Source: Tectiglobus sp965215755 (GTDB taxonomy: Bacteria; Pseudomonadota; Alphaproteobacteria; Rhizobiales; Hyphomicrobiaceae). From it: a DNA stretch of 64,000 bases. A program made the translations under genes and the position numbers. The notes below the pieces were generated by a model. That model saw only the letters and a program-made list of their open reading frames with translations. It was not told the DNA's origin and did not search any database. How positions within the stretch are numbered: position 1 is the stretch's first letter; every line of letters starts with the position of its first letter. This document shows positions 44,042 to 52,918 of the stretch, one piece after another. Location: positions 2,170,001 through 2,234,000 of the forward strand of contig OZ244119.1 of assembly GCA_965215755.1 (NCBI GenBank), read 5' to 3'.

Positions 44042-44416
44042 ATGCGCCTCAAGGCCAGTATATGGGTGCAAGCCTACGTTCGTCAGTGCGATCGTCAGGG
44101 GCTTGCCGTGGTCGTGCAACGGCATGGCGATGACGATGCCGGCGCTGTCTTCATCAAGGTCTCACTGCTGAGCGGCCAGGCAATGTTGTTCGGGCCGGCG
44201 CCATCGGTTGGCGGCTTTGCCGATACCCCACCACAACGGTGGATCTCGCAATTCGATGATGAGTGCGTTGATGAGGGTACGGTTGATCAGTTTCTGGCAT
44301 CCCAGATCAAGTTTGATCCCGACTTGTGGATACTCGTTCTGGAAGATCGCCAGGGACGGCACGGCCTCGACGACTGGTTGGTGCGAGAACGGAACTGGCC
44401 GGAGCTGAAAGCTTAG
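44042..44416 (+). CDS. DUF1491 family protein
   Basis: The 124-residue cytoplasmic protein fits DUF1491: RLKASIWVQAYVRQCDRQGLAVVVQRHGDDDAGAVFIKV at the start and FDPDLWILVLEDRQGRHGLDDWLVR at the end. The family is restricted to Alphaproteobacteria and has no known function. It follows the peptidoglycan-binding gene by 37 nt. Confidence 0.88.
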   Translation: MRLKASIWVQAYVRQCDRQGLAVVVQRHGDDDAGAVFIKVSLLSGQAMLFGPAPSVGGFADTPPQRWISQFDDECVDEGTVDQFLASQIKFDPDLWILVLEDRQGRHGLDDWLVRERNWPELKA

Positions 44417-44644
44417 CTCCTTGCGATGTTTGACAACTCGTGAGATTGCCTGCTGAATTGCTCTGCCAACGCATTAAAAAAGTGTAAGCAAACATAAATA
44501 TCACACCATGTGGCTACAAAACACACGGCGTAGAATTGTTAACCAATTCACTGAGCAACTCAGTTATAGGGACTAAAGCACGGTCACGTTTTGCTTTCGT
44601 GCAAAGCGAGCAAATTCTATGAACCCATGAGGTATAGGTGACCT

Positions 44645-44824
44645 ATGTGCACGATTCTCAAATTCGCACCATCAACTGAATCAGGTGCGCAGCGAGAAAG
44701 CTGTGGACAGCGCAAAAAGGCTGAAATCGTTCTGTTTCCCGGAGTGCGCTATGAGCGCGTCGGAAACGACAATGCTTCTGAGGCGAGAGAGCGTCAGTCG
44801 CATCGTGACTATTTGGTGCTGTAA
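44645..44824 (+). CDS. Small conserved-looking protein, 59 residues
   Basis: The gene is short but credible: AGGTGACCT precedes ATG 44645, the frame stays open for 59 codons to TAA, and the product contains AEIVLFPGVRYERVGND, a pattern I recognise from small Hyphomicrobiales proteins (AEI-x-F-x-GVRYER). It ends RQSHRDYLVL, resembling the usual RRRDxLEL ending. Function is unknown. It lies between DUF1491 and the convergent DUF1254 gene. Confidence 0.72.
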   Translation: MCTILKFAPSTESGAQRESCGQRKKAEIVLFPGVRYERVGNDNASEARERQSHRDYLVL

Positions 44825-44876
44825 CTGCCTGCAGCGTTTCTATTTGAAACGAATTTATTTCTCGCAGTGAACCCGA

Positions 44877-45467
44877 TTAAAGCGGTTTGCGACTGCGCCT
44901 GACAGCGTAGCATTTCAGCGAGTTTAACCGCTCATCAGTCTGGCGGCGTAGCGCGAGGGCGCCAACGGGTGCCCGAAAAATGGCGACACCCCGGGTGTGT
45001 TCCAGGTTCAATGACGGAGCCTGTTGATCCGCACTGAGCTGCTGGATGTTCTTCGCCTCGAAAACCAATCCAGGCGCGCGCAACGTAAAATCAACATCGA
45101 TCTTGCGCTCATCCGTTCCGGGGACAAACAAGAAATTATCGCCGTTCGGTGCATGTAGGGAGAGGTTCCAGCCTGGCCCTGGAAGTTCGGCTTTGAGCCG
45201 GACGTTTTGCTTGGAAACATCGAACGGGCAAACGGCGTAGCGGATGTCCGGCATCATGAACGGCAGGCGCTGCGTCTTTGGTGTAACCGGTTCGAAGTAG
45301 CTGATCCGGTTGACCGGGAGGCCGTCGAGCAGGGCGGTGTAAGCCGGAGATGCCGTTTCCCGCACAGCCGCCAGAGTTGTCCAAATGTGGATGATCATTG
45401 CGGCAATGGTTGCGGCGAGCAGCAACCGCCAGTTTCCCGCAAGGACACGAAGCACCTTCATCGGCAT
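44877..45467 (-). CDS. DUF1254-type membrane-anchored protein
   Basis: The 196-residue protein has an N-terminal membrane anchor (LLLAATIAAMIIHIWTTLAA) and a soluble domain with ALLDGLPVNRISYFEPVTPKTQRLPFMMPDIRYAVCPFDVSK ... PGPGWNLSLHAPNGDNFLFVPG, typical of the short alphaproteobacterial DUF1254 proteins. It overlaps the end of the DUF1214 gene by 10 nt; the two domains are often found in one protein or in neighbouring genes. Function unknown. Confidence 0.85.
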   Translation of the reverse strand: MPMKVLRVLAGNWRLLLAATIAAMIIHIWTTLAAVRETASPAYTALLDGLPVNRISYFEPVTPKTQRLPFMMPDIRYAVCPFDVSKQNVRLKAELPGPGWNLSLHAPNGDNFLFVPGTDERKIDVDFTLRAPGLVFEAKNIQQLSADQQAPSLNLEHTRGVAIFRAPVGALALRRQTDERLNSLKCYAVRRSRKPL

Positions 45468-46099
45468 GCAATCCGTTTGATCGTGGGCAGATTGAGGTTT
45501 TTGCGCGCTAACACGTTGGTTCCGCCTCGTTCACTTTGCGCTTCCAGCACTACAACCAATCTTCCTGCCCGGGCTGTCGGGAGCCAGTTGTAAGGACGGG
45601 CCTCACGCGACAGACGGATTGCAAATGAGCCGTCCGCACCGTATGCGACCGTATCGATGCTAAAACTGTGTCGTTGGGCGGTGTTGGGGATCAATCGTCC
45701 GTTACTATCAAAAACCGCGATTCCCCACCACGGCGCCTTAATCCTTCGTCCTTCAATCACGTAATCGCAAGACGAGTGAAGCAGCCGACCTTTGCTGTCG
45801 GAAGTGGCCTCGAAGCGGAAACTCAGATCTGCGTTCTGGAGAAGCTGTTCGCGCGCGCTGAAGCGGTTGCGTGTGTAGGGATCGGTCCCGGTTCTGCCGG
45901 CCGCGCTCCAACGTTTCCAAGGACCTTGGGTCTCGGTATTGAAGGGCATGCCATACTCGACCGCATACCAACTTGAGGCCGTTCCCCCAAACAAGGCAAT
46001 GAACAGAAACACGCCGACCTTTGTTATTAGGCGCAGGCCGGACTGCAGTTGACGCCGCAACTGCTGCAACCCGGTCGGAATATTGATGCGTGATGCCAT
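45458..46099 (-). CDS. DUF1214-type membrane-anchored protein
   Basis: The 213-residue protein has one N-terminal helix (ITKVGVFLFIALFGGTASSWYAV) and a DUF1214 domain: GPWKRWSAAGRTGTDPYTRNRFSAREQLL, LHSSCDYVIEGRRIKAPWWGIAVFDSNGRLI, and SREARPYNWLPTARAGRLVVVLEAQ. Its start lies 20 nt past the stop of the PBP1A gene and its end overlaps the DUF1254 gene, so all three may be one transcript. Function unknown; a role in the cell envelope is only suggested by this linkage. Confidence 0.85.
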   Translation of the reverse strand: MASRINIPTGLQQLRRQLQSGLRLITKVGVFLFIALFGGTASSWYAVEYGMPFNTETQGPWKRWSAAGRTGTDPYTRNRFSAREQLLQNADLSFRFEATSDSKGRLLHSSCDYVIEGRRIKAPWWGIAVFDSNGRLIPNTAQRHSFSIDTVAYGADGSFAIRLSREARPYNWLPTARAGRLVVVLEAQSERGGTNVLARKNLNLPTIKRIACR

Positions 46100-46119
46100 A
46101 TCGGCTCAGTTACCCGCAG

Positions 46120-48399
46120 TTATTGAACACGCCCGCCCGATTGGACGTTGGCACGCTGATCGCGCTTGTCGGTCTTGTTGGGCTCGTCTTCGGTTGGTGT
46201 TCCCTGTTGGGGCAAAGGCTTTACTGCGATCCCAGCTGCCACTTTCAAGGCACGGTTTAGACGCTTCAGGGCGCGCTTCGTCTCGTCACTGATCAGTTTG
46301 TTGGCGTCGCGGGCATTACTGGCGCCGGTGGCAAAATTGGGGTTTTGAGCGCGTAGGGCGGCCAGGCGCTGTTGCTCGACGACCTGGGTTGGATGCGGCT
46401 GTAGTCCTGGTATTGTCGGAATGTCCATGCTCTTGTGCGCAACCGACATGTAGGCCTGCCAAATTGCTGCTGGAACACTGCCACCAGTCATGCCGCGGCC
46501 ACCAGATCGATAAACCGGGCGGAAGTTGTCGCGGCCGACCCAGACCCCAGTGACGTAACGACCGGTGAAGCCCATGAACCAGGCATCGCGATAGCTTGAA
46601 CTGGTTCCAGTCTTGCCGACGGCGTGGGTGAACTCCAGTTGCGCGCGGCGACCCGTCCCGCCGGATACAACCGTTTCCATCATCTGGTTCATTTGCTCGG
46701 CAACTTTGCGCGAAAACACCCGAGCCGGCTTAGGCTCATCACGGGTGCGGCTGTAGACCAATTCGCCCTGTGAGTTGTAGACATCCAACAAGGCATATGG
46801 CTCGGCGCGCAAGCCACCATTCGCAAAGGCTGCGTAGCCGCCGACATGCTCAATCGGCGTGATGCCGCGGTCACCTAGCGCCATTGAGCAGGATGGGCGG
46901 ATCCCCTTGATGCCGAGGCGTTCTGTGAGTTCAATGACTTTCTTGCGACCGACTTTTAGAGACATCGCAACGGCGGTGGTGTTCAGCGAGCGGCGCAGCG
47001 CATCCGTCATCGAGATACGGCTACCGGAACCGTAACTGCCGTTGTAGTTGCGTGGGCTCCAACGTCCGCAACGCACGCCTGAGTCGCGCAACGTCGAGCG
47101 TGAGCTATAACCGCTCTCCAGGGCCTTGGCATAGACGTAGACTTTGAAGGACGAACCGGGCTGACGTTTGGCGTGTGTTGCGCGGTTGAATTGGCTTTCG
47201 CCGTAGTCCAAACCGCCCACAATGGCGCGGACGGCGCCGTCGCGCTCCATGGAAACGAGCGCTGCCGTAATTTCTGATGAGTTCCGGCGGCGCCTGCGAC
47301 GGTTACTACTACGCCGCCGCGTAGAAGACGTCAGTTGTGAGCTGACGGCCTGTTCGGCAGCCTGCTGCAGGGGAACATCAATCGTTGTGCGGGCGGTCAG
47401 CACAAAGTCGCGCTTGTCTCTGATTTTCTTCTGAATTTCTTCGTAGGCGAAATCCAGGAACCAATCCGGACTATCGGCATCACGGTTGTCAACGGGCTGC
47501 GCGGGATTGAGACGCGCATCGTAGACCTGCCCCGCAGAGTAATAGCCTGCCTCGACCAGGTTCGAGAGCACTTCGTTTGCCCGGGCCCGGGATCGAGGCA
47601 GATTGACGTGCGGCGCGTATTTTGTCGGTGCTTTGTACAGTCCGGCCATCAGCGCAGCTTCCGCCATGTTGATGTCTCGGACCGACTTGCCAAAATAGAA
47701 TTGCGCCGCCGCTTCCACGCCAAACGCTCCGCCGCCCATGTAGGCGCGGTCCAGGTAGAGCTTCAGGATTTGCCGCTTGGTCAGCCGCGCTTCCAGCCAG
47801 AAAGAGAGGTAAACTTCCTTCAGTTTCCGGACAATAGAGCGCTCGGGAGAGAGGAACAGGTTTTTGGCGAGCTGCTGGGTCAGCGTAGAGCCACCCTGGA
47901 CGACGTCGTTAGCACGAATGTTTTCAACCAAGGCGCGAAATGTTCCGAGGAAATCCACGCCGATATGCTCGAAAAACCGCCGGTCTTCCGTCGCCAGCGT
48001 TGCCTTGACCATGACATCGGGAATTTCTTCCAGCGGCACGGCGTTGTTCAGATTGATTCCGCGCTTGCCAATGACGTTGCCGTTTTTGTCCTGGAACGTC
48101 ACCGAGAACTGGTCCATCGCCAGCCAGTTCTTTTCGTCGATTTCCTTGAATGCTGGAATTGCCAGCATATACATCACAATGATGCCGCCGGTTCCGAGCG
48201 TGAGCGCTTCGGACGACAGTTCGTTGGCAACACGCCGCCAGCCGGTTAAGCGGAAGCGGGCCATAAAGCTGGACGTTGCGTTAAAGCGGTCTTTGATCTT
48301 GCCCCAGACGACCGAAAGGGACGAATCAATCCACGCATCGAGGCCGAGCCAGTCGATGACTCGATGGCGGCCGCCCTGCCTGAAAAACCAATCGCTCAA
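46120..48399 (-). CDS. Class A penicillin-binding protein (PBP1A type)
   Basis: The 759-residue bifunctional enzyme polymerises and crosslinks peptidoglycan. After a cytoplasmic N-terminal stretch, a membrane helix sits at about 67-85. The glycosyltransferase domain has catalytic Glu138 in TEDRRFFEH and GGSTLTQQLAKNLFL. The transpeptidase domain has SxxK at S416-K419 (GSSFK), SLN at 471-473 and KTGTS at 596-600. An Arg-rich insertion of about 12 residues (361-372) sits between the domains. The C-terminal tail of about 80 residues is polar. It heads a minus-strand set with DUF1214 and DUF1254. Confidence 0.93.
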   Translation of the reverse strand: MSDWFFRQGGRHRVIDWLGLDAWIDSSLSVVWGKIKDRFNATSSFMARFRLTGWRRVANELSSEALTLGTGGIIVMYMLAIPAFKEIDEKNWLAMDQFSVTFQDKNGNVIGKRGINLNNAVPLEEIPDVMVKATLATEDRRFFEHIGVDFLGTFRALVENIRANDVVQGGSTLTQQLAKNLFLSPERSIVRKLKEVYLSFWLEARLTKRQILKLYLDRAYMGGGAFGVEAAAQFYFGKSVRDINMAEAALMAGLYKAPTKYAPHVNLPRSRARANEVLSNLVEAGYYSAGQVYDARLNPAQPVDNRDADSPDWFLDFAYEEIQKKIRDKRDFVLTARTTIDVPLQQAAEQAVSSQLTSSTRRRSSNRRRRRRNSSEITAALVSMERDGAVRAIVGGLDYGESQFNRATHAKRQPGSSFKVYVYAKALESGYSSRSTLRDSGVRCGRWSPRNYNGSYGSGSRISMTDALRRSLNTTAVAMSLKVGRKKVIELTERLGIKGIRPSCSMALGDRGITPIEHVGGYAAFANGGLRAEPYALLDVYNSQGELVYSRTRDEPKPARVFSRKVAEQMNQMMETVVSGGTGRRAQLEFTHAVGKTGTSSSYRDAWFMGFTGRYVTGVWVGRDNFRPVYRSGGRGMTGGSVPAAIWQAYMSVAHKSMDIPTIPGLQPHPTQVVEQQRLAALRAQNPNFATGASNARDANKLISDETKRALKRLNRALKVAAGIAVKPLPQQGTPTEDEPNKTDKRDQRANVQSGGRVQ

Positions 48400-48534
48400 C
48401 GGTATATTCCCTGGCTGCTTCCAGAATTCATAAATGGCGCTGCGGCGCTACGCTTTGTCCTGAGCGGAACTGTTTGCTCGTCTCATTCGAGATAGCACAA
48501 TAATTGTGGTTATTTACCATCTCAAGTCGAGAGA

Positions 48535-49008
48535 ATGCGAGAAAATCTGTTGACCGCTTTTGACGCCGATACCGAGCCGTTCTGGAAGACCAAGCAGTTG
48601 TCTGAAATGACGACGGCAGAATGGGAGGCTCTTTGTGATGGGTGCGGGCGTTGCTGCATGCTCAAATTGGAGGATGAGGACACAGAACAGGTCTACATGA
48701 CGCGAATCGCATGCAAATTGCTCGATATTGGCAAATGCAGCTGCAAAGACTATCCAAATCGCCACAAGAAGGTACCGGACTGCTTGCAGTTGACCGTTGG
48801 TCTCGTTGAGAGCCTAAGCTGGCTGCCGGGCACGTGCGCGTACCGCTTGATCCAGGAAGGTCAGGATCTGGCATGGTGGCATCCGCTGGTTTCCGGTGAT
48901 CCGCACAGTGTGCATGAGGCTGGTGTTTCGGTGCGCACCTGGGCAATGACGGAAACGTCGGCACGGGTGGATCAGCTGCATCGCTACATCATCGTCGAAG
49001 AGGACTGA
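48535..49008 (+). CDS. YcgN/UPF0260-family cysteine cluster protein
   Basis: The 157-residue protein matches the YcgN family: FWKTKQLSEMTTAEWEALCDGCGRCCMLKLEDEDTEQVYMTRIACKLLD, with the CDGCGRCC cluster, then CSCKDYPNR and VPDCLQL. Eight or more conserved Cys suggest a metal or Fe-S cluster site, as in YkgJ-type proteins. The family function is not established. It is divergent from the PBP1A gene. Confidence 0.9.
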   Translation: MRENLLTAFDADTEPFWKTKQLSEMTTAEWEALCDGCGRCCMLKLEDEDTEQVYMTRIACKLLDIGKCSCKDYPNRHKKVPDCLQLTVGLVESLSWLPGTCAYRLIQEGQDLAWWHPLVSGDPHSVHEAGVSVRTWAMTETSARVDQLHRYIIVEED

Positions 49009-49077
49009 TCCGCGGCAGGGAGAGTTCCAGATTGGTTCCCGATAACAATTGCCAGCCATAACACCTTGAGCCAACCT

Positions 49078-50322
49078 CTACTGTTGGGGCGTTTCGGACA
49101 GCATGTCGGTTTCCGGTGTTCGCAGCCATGCCAACGGGATGGCGGCTAACAACGCAAAGGCGGCCATCCAGAGCATGGCGAGTTCGATGCCGTAGCCATC
49201 GCCGATGAGTCCGAAGAGCCAGGGGCCTAAGACCGATGCGAGGCTGGTGGATGAGTACATCACGGCATAGCCGCGGGCGATCCGCTCAGGATGGATAAAG
49301 TCCGGCACCAAACCATATGTGATTGTGGTTGAGCCTTGCGCAACGACGCCGAGTGGCAGCAGCAGAATGAATGCCAACCATGCGGGGGCAAGGACAACGC
49401 CGACAAGACCAATGGCTGTTAAAACCTGGACGAGCGCGAACGCAGTGCGCACGCCGATCCGCTCTGCAAGATATCCGCAACCGGCCTTTCCAAAGATGCC
49501 GCCGATCAGCAAGACAACGGTCGCAAGCGTGGCGAGCGCAATCGGGATGCCCTTGGCGATCATCAAAAACGCTATGAAAACCAAAGTGCCGGCCTGGACC
49601 ATGTTGTCGAAAGCGATGATCAGCAACAGCGTTGTGAATGAGCGCCAATTCAGAATGCCCCAGCGGCTAGGTTGCTGGCGATTTTCGCTATAATCGTCAT
49701 TAGTGGCGGTCGTGCTGCTGTGTGCCGGCTGGTTATTGTTGGCGCTGTCGGCTTCGACATAGTGTACCGCTGCTGCGACGCCAGCCCCGGCGAGAAGGGC
49801 GACGAGCCCAAAAGCCAAGGAGATCTGCTGCCAGGCAATGCCCGCTCCGATGCCCAAACTGAAGAGACCCGTAAAAGCGAGTTTGCCGACGTCTCCCGAG
49901 GAATTGTAGAGGCCAAGTGCCGAACGGCGCCCGCCGGCGGCGTAGGCACGACTGACGAGCGCTGACGACGGGGAATGCTGAAAAGCCGTTCCGGCACCGA
50001 TCAGCAACAGGCAGGCCATGACCAAGAGGGCGTCTGGCGCCAGCGACAGACCGATGTAGCCGAACGCTGACAGGATCAGTCCGAAAACGAGTGTGCGGAC
50101 TTCTCCGATCCGCTCTGACAAGACGCCGGAATAGATCTCCAACAGTGCCTGGGATAAGCTTTTGAGACCATTGACGATTCCGACCTGGGCGTAGCTGAAG
50201 CCGAAGGCCTGCGCCAGCACCGGCATCAGGACATAGGTCGCAGCCGTCATACCATCTTGGACGGTATGGGCGATGCAGGCGATAGAGAGTGCGGTGCGGG
50301 GCTTGCGGTCGGACGGCGGCAT
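49078..50322 (-). CDS. Major facilitator superfamily transporter
   Basis: The 414-residue protein has twelve hydrophobic segments and the MFS-type loop after helix 2 (GVLSERIGEVRTLVFGL). The middle cytoplasmic loop contains a polar Asn/Ser-rich stretch. GTAFQHSPSSALVSRAYAAGGRRSALGLYNSSGDVGK lies in the motif-C/D area. The substrate cannot be named. It lies convergent with the YcgN gene, and its start is 140 nt past the end of the GST gene. Confidence 0.88.
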   Translation of the reverse strand: MPPSDRKPRTALSIACIAHTVQDGMTAATYVLMPVLAQAFGFSYAQVGIVNGLKSLSQALLEIYSGVLSERIGEVRTLVFGLILSAFGYIGLSLAPDALLVMACLLLIGAGTAFQHSPSSALVSRAYAAGGRRSALGLYNSSGDVGKLAFTGLFSLGIGAGIAWQQISLAFGLVALLAGAGVAAAVHYVEADSANNNQPAHSSTTATNDDYSENRQQPSRWGILNWRSFTTLLLIIAFDNMVQAGTLVFIAFLMIAKGIPIALATLATVVLLIGGIFGKAGCGYLAERIGVRTAFALVQVLTAIGLVGVVLAPAWLAFILLLPLGVVAQGSTTITYGLVPDFIHPERIARGYAVMYSSTSLASVLGPWLFGLIGDGYGIELAMLWMAAFALLAAIPLAWLRTPETDMLSETPQQ

Positions 50323-50461
50323 GCGCCCGCTATACCACGCAAAGTGCTATTTGTCCGGTCGTTGCGGGCCGCGGCAAAGAGAAGGCAGTTGGTGCGATCG
50401 TGTCGGAGCTCAGTTTAGCCTGAGCGACACTGGCCGGTCGATACTGGCGGGTCGGGTTGCT

Positions 50462-51172
50462 CTACGTTGCAGTCTGATCGCCAAACCATTGCTCATTCAG
50501 GCGTTCACGGTAGGCCACGAGATTCGGGCGTGTCGAAATCATGCGCCGGGTTGGCGTTTCGAACAGCGGGCTGCCAAATGAGAGCAGCATCGCGAAAACA
50601 GATGCATCAGCGCCGCACGGCGTTGCACCGAGCAGATACTGCTTATCGGCCAAGCAATCGGATAGCGTCTGTACCGTCGTATCTGCAAGCTTATTGCGCT
50701 CAGCTTCGGTATGGCGGCCGGTGCCCTGTCCCCAGAGGTTGCGGCGAACATCACTTTTGACCTGGTGAACGATCAAAGGCCTCAGGATTGCAGGGACTGC
50801 GTCAAAGAATTTTCTCGGACCTTTGTCGAAATTGACCGGGTCCATCCACCGTTCCTGCAGGCCGAGCCAGTAGAGGTGATCCTCGCAGAGTTTCTCCATG
50901 GCCCAGCCGGTTGCACGCTCAGCGGGACCATAGTCTTTATCGAAATCAATGCCGTAGCGCGCTTCGAGATGCCATCTGATGAATGTCGAGTCGGCGATCG
51001 TCTTACCGTTGTCGATCAGATACGGCATTTTCAGTTTCGGTGCTTTTCGGACATCGCCCGGCACACATTCGAAGTCCAGCCCGGACATTTTCAGCAGCAC
51101 CATCGCCTTGATGCAAAACGGGCTTGGATCAGGCAGACCGAACGCGGGCCCGAACGTATAAAGTGTCATCAT
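50462..51172 (-). CDS. Glutathione S-transferase family protein
   Basis: The 236-residue protein has an N-terminal thioredoxin-like domain (MTLYTFGPAFGLPDPSPFCIKAMVLLKMSGLDFECV ... KMPYLIDNGKTIADSTFIRWHLEARYG, with the ADST equivalent of the ESxxI motif) and a helical C-terminal domain. The form resembles the metaxin/FAXC-like GST group. It could detoxify electrophiles or have a non-catalytic role; the substrate is unknown. A YkgJ-type gene lies 42 nt upstream on the same strand, so the two may be co-transcribed. Confidence 0.85.
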   Translation of the reverse strand: MMTLYTFGPAFGLPDPSPFCIKAMVLLKMSGLDFECVPGDVRKAPKLKMPYLIDNGKTIADSTFIRWHLEARYGIDFDKDYGPAERATGWAMEKLCEDHLYWLGLQERWMDPVNFDKGPRKFFDAVPAILRPLIVHQVKSDVRRNLWGQGTGRHTEAERNKLADTTVQTLSDCLADKQYLLGATPCGADASVFAMLLSFGSPLFETPTRRMISTRPNLVAYRERLNEQWFGDQTAT

Positions 51173-51214
51173 GGGAGCGGGGTCCTGCGACGAACGAGAT
51201 AATTGCGCAGAATC

Positions 51215-51586
51215 TTACTTCCAAGCGCTGCTGTCCGTCACCGCGACATGTTCGGGGTCATCCTGGTGTTGACGTTCAAACTCCAGAAAGTCGTAGTAGC
51301 CGCAGTTTTCCTCATTAGGAAACTCACGGCAGATTTTGGGCCGCGCGCTGTAGACGGTGCAACGGCGGGCATCCGTATCGAAGAAACGGCAGATCCTGCC
51401 GAAATGCTGGTCTTTCTTGCGCCGCATAATGCGCTTGTGGCCGTGGTCCGATTTGGTGAATTTGCGCTCCGCCTTCGCATACGAATAGCCATGGTGCTTC
51501 GCCAATCTTTCGACATCGCGCTTGGTCAGCGGTATGACGGGATAGGAGCAGCAGTAGCCGGGACAGTTGAGGCAGTCGTAAGCCAT
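51215..51586 (-). CDS. YkgJ-family cysteine cluster protein
   Basis: The 123-residue protein has eight Cys arranged as in the YkgJ family: CLNCPGYCCSYP, ICRFFDTDARRCTVYSARPKICREFPNEENCGYYDF. The set is expected to bind an Fe-S or zinc centre. Function unknown. It is the second cysteine-cluster protein within 3 kb, but belongs to a different family branch than the YcgN-type protein at 48535. Confidence 0.9.
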   Translation of the reverse strand: MAYDCLNCPGYCCSYPVIPLTKRDVERLAKHHGYSYAKAERKFTKSDHGHKRIMRRKKDQHFGRICRFFDTDARRCTVYSARPKICREFPNEENCGYYDFLEFERQHQDDPEHVAVTDSSAWK

Positions 51587-51747
51587 GTGGCTGATCCGTC
51601 CTGAATGGATGCGCTAAGGGAGATGTCGCACAGGGCGCGGTGGCTTGCCGGCGATGGCTGAAGCACTGCGGCTGTTCGAGGCGAAGAGACGTTCTCAGTT
51701 TCGTACCTTGAATTGGTCCGGATGTGAATTGTGACTCGTGAGTTGTG

Positions 51748-51779
51748 ACTTGGGAAGGAAATCACTTGGGAAGGAAATC
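51748..51779 (+). repeat. Perfect 16-bp tandem duplication containing a Shine-Dalgarno-like sequence
   Basis: ACTTGGGAAGGAAATC occurs twice in direct contact (51748-51763, 51764-51779). The second copy supplies the AAGGAA ribosome-binding site of the following gene (GTG 51783). Confidence 0.85.
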
Positions 51780-51782
51780 GAA

Positions 51783-52544
51783 GTGTTCGATCTGACAGGT
51801 AAGGTTGCCCTGGTAACCGGGGGGAACGGCGGTATTGGTCTTGGGATGGCGCGCGGTTTGGCCAAGGCCGGTGCGTCGATTGTGATTGCCGCACGCAATC
51901 AGGAGAAATCCGAAGCCGCAGCAGAGGAACTGCGAGGGTTAGGACGTTCGGTGCTGTGTCTCCCGGTCGATGTTGCTGACGAACAGTCAATCAAGGATAT
52001 GACGGCTGCCGCCCTGGCCGAGTTCGGGCGGATCGACTGTCTGATCGCCAACGCCGGTATCAACATCCGCAGGCCACCACAGGACTACACAGTCGAAGAG
52101 TGGAAGTCCGTGATTGATACCAATCTCAATGGACCGTTTTATTGTGCGCAGGCGGTTTATCCGGCGATGAAGGCGCAAGGCGGCGGCAAGATCATCACGA
52201 TCGGCTCGATGGCATCGATTTTCGGATTGCCGTTCGCAGCCGCTTATGCCTCGACCAAGGGCGGCATCGTTCAGTTTACACGTGTTCTGGCCACGGCCTG
52301 GGCTGACGATAACATCCAGGTCAATTCCATTCTGCCAGGGTGGATTGATACGGAACTGACCCGCGATGCCCGGTCCGTTGTCGACGGGCTGCATGATCGC
52401 GTCGAAAAACGGACACCGGCCGGGCGCTGGGGGAGTCCTTCTGATTTCGAGGGGATTGCTGTGTTTCTCGCCGGGCCCGGATCAGATTTTGTCACCGGTA
52501 CGGCGATTCCGGTTGATGGTGGCTATTCGGTCATGGGCGGATAG
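51783..52544 (+). CDS. Short-chain dehydrogenase/reductase
   Basis: The 253-residue classical SDR has TGGNGGIG (cofactor-binding TGxxxGxG) at its N-terminus, NAGIN in the middle, a catalytic Ser in IGSMAS and the YASTK motif (Tyr and Lys of YxxxK). The C-terminal GTAIPVDGGYSVMGG is typical of the family. It looks closest to gluconate/deoxygluconate-type dehydrogenases (KduD-like), but that is only a family impression. GTG at 51783 is chosen over upstream in-frame starts because FDLTGKVALVTGG is the family start and AAGGAA lies just upstream. Confidence 0.88.
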   Translation: MFDLTGKVALVTGGNGGIGLGMARGLAKAGASIVIAARNQEKSEAAAEELRGLGRSVLCLPVDVADEQSIKDMTAAALAEFGRIDCLIANAGINIRRPPQDYTVEEWKSVIDTNLNGPFYCAQAVYPAMKAQGGGKIITIGSMASIFGLPFAAAYASTKGGIVQFTRVLATAWADDNIQVNSILPGWIDTELTRDARSVVDGLHDRVEKRTPAGRWGSPSDFEGIAVFLAGPGSDFVTGTAIPVDGGYSVMGG

Positions 52545-52918
52545 GCTGGTTGTCGCGCTTGTAATCGGGCTTGCCGGGCCGGTCGCAAGCCGCATGGCTG
52601 CTGCCTCCATCGTCCGGCGGAATGATGCCTTCGAGGCATGGAAACGGCGTGTTGGTCTCAGCCTTGCCATAAGTTGCGCGCGATTTGGGTGTTGAAAGCG
52701 CAATCGGTAGAGGCTGAGGGCGCATTGTCTGACGGCGGTAAAGGCCGGGGTCTGCAAAGGCGCGGCTGTGCGGCATCATGTGACCTTGGCGCAACAATTG
52801 CGCCACACTGATCGACGTCTGGGCGGGTGTGGCCACCGATTAGCATTACGAGGCGTTGGATTGTCCGCTATGGTCCCGCGCGAATGGTCGAGTTGTACTG
52901 TTGGGAGGGGTTTCCCGA
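52545..52918. other. Intergenic region between the SDR and pentapeptide genes
   Basis: No gene, terminator or repeat was recognised in 374 nt. Open frames on either strand lack ribosome-binding sites and have shadow-like composition. Confidence 0.45.
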
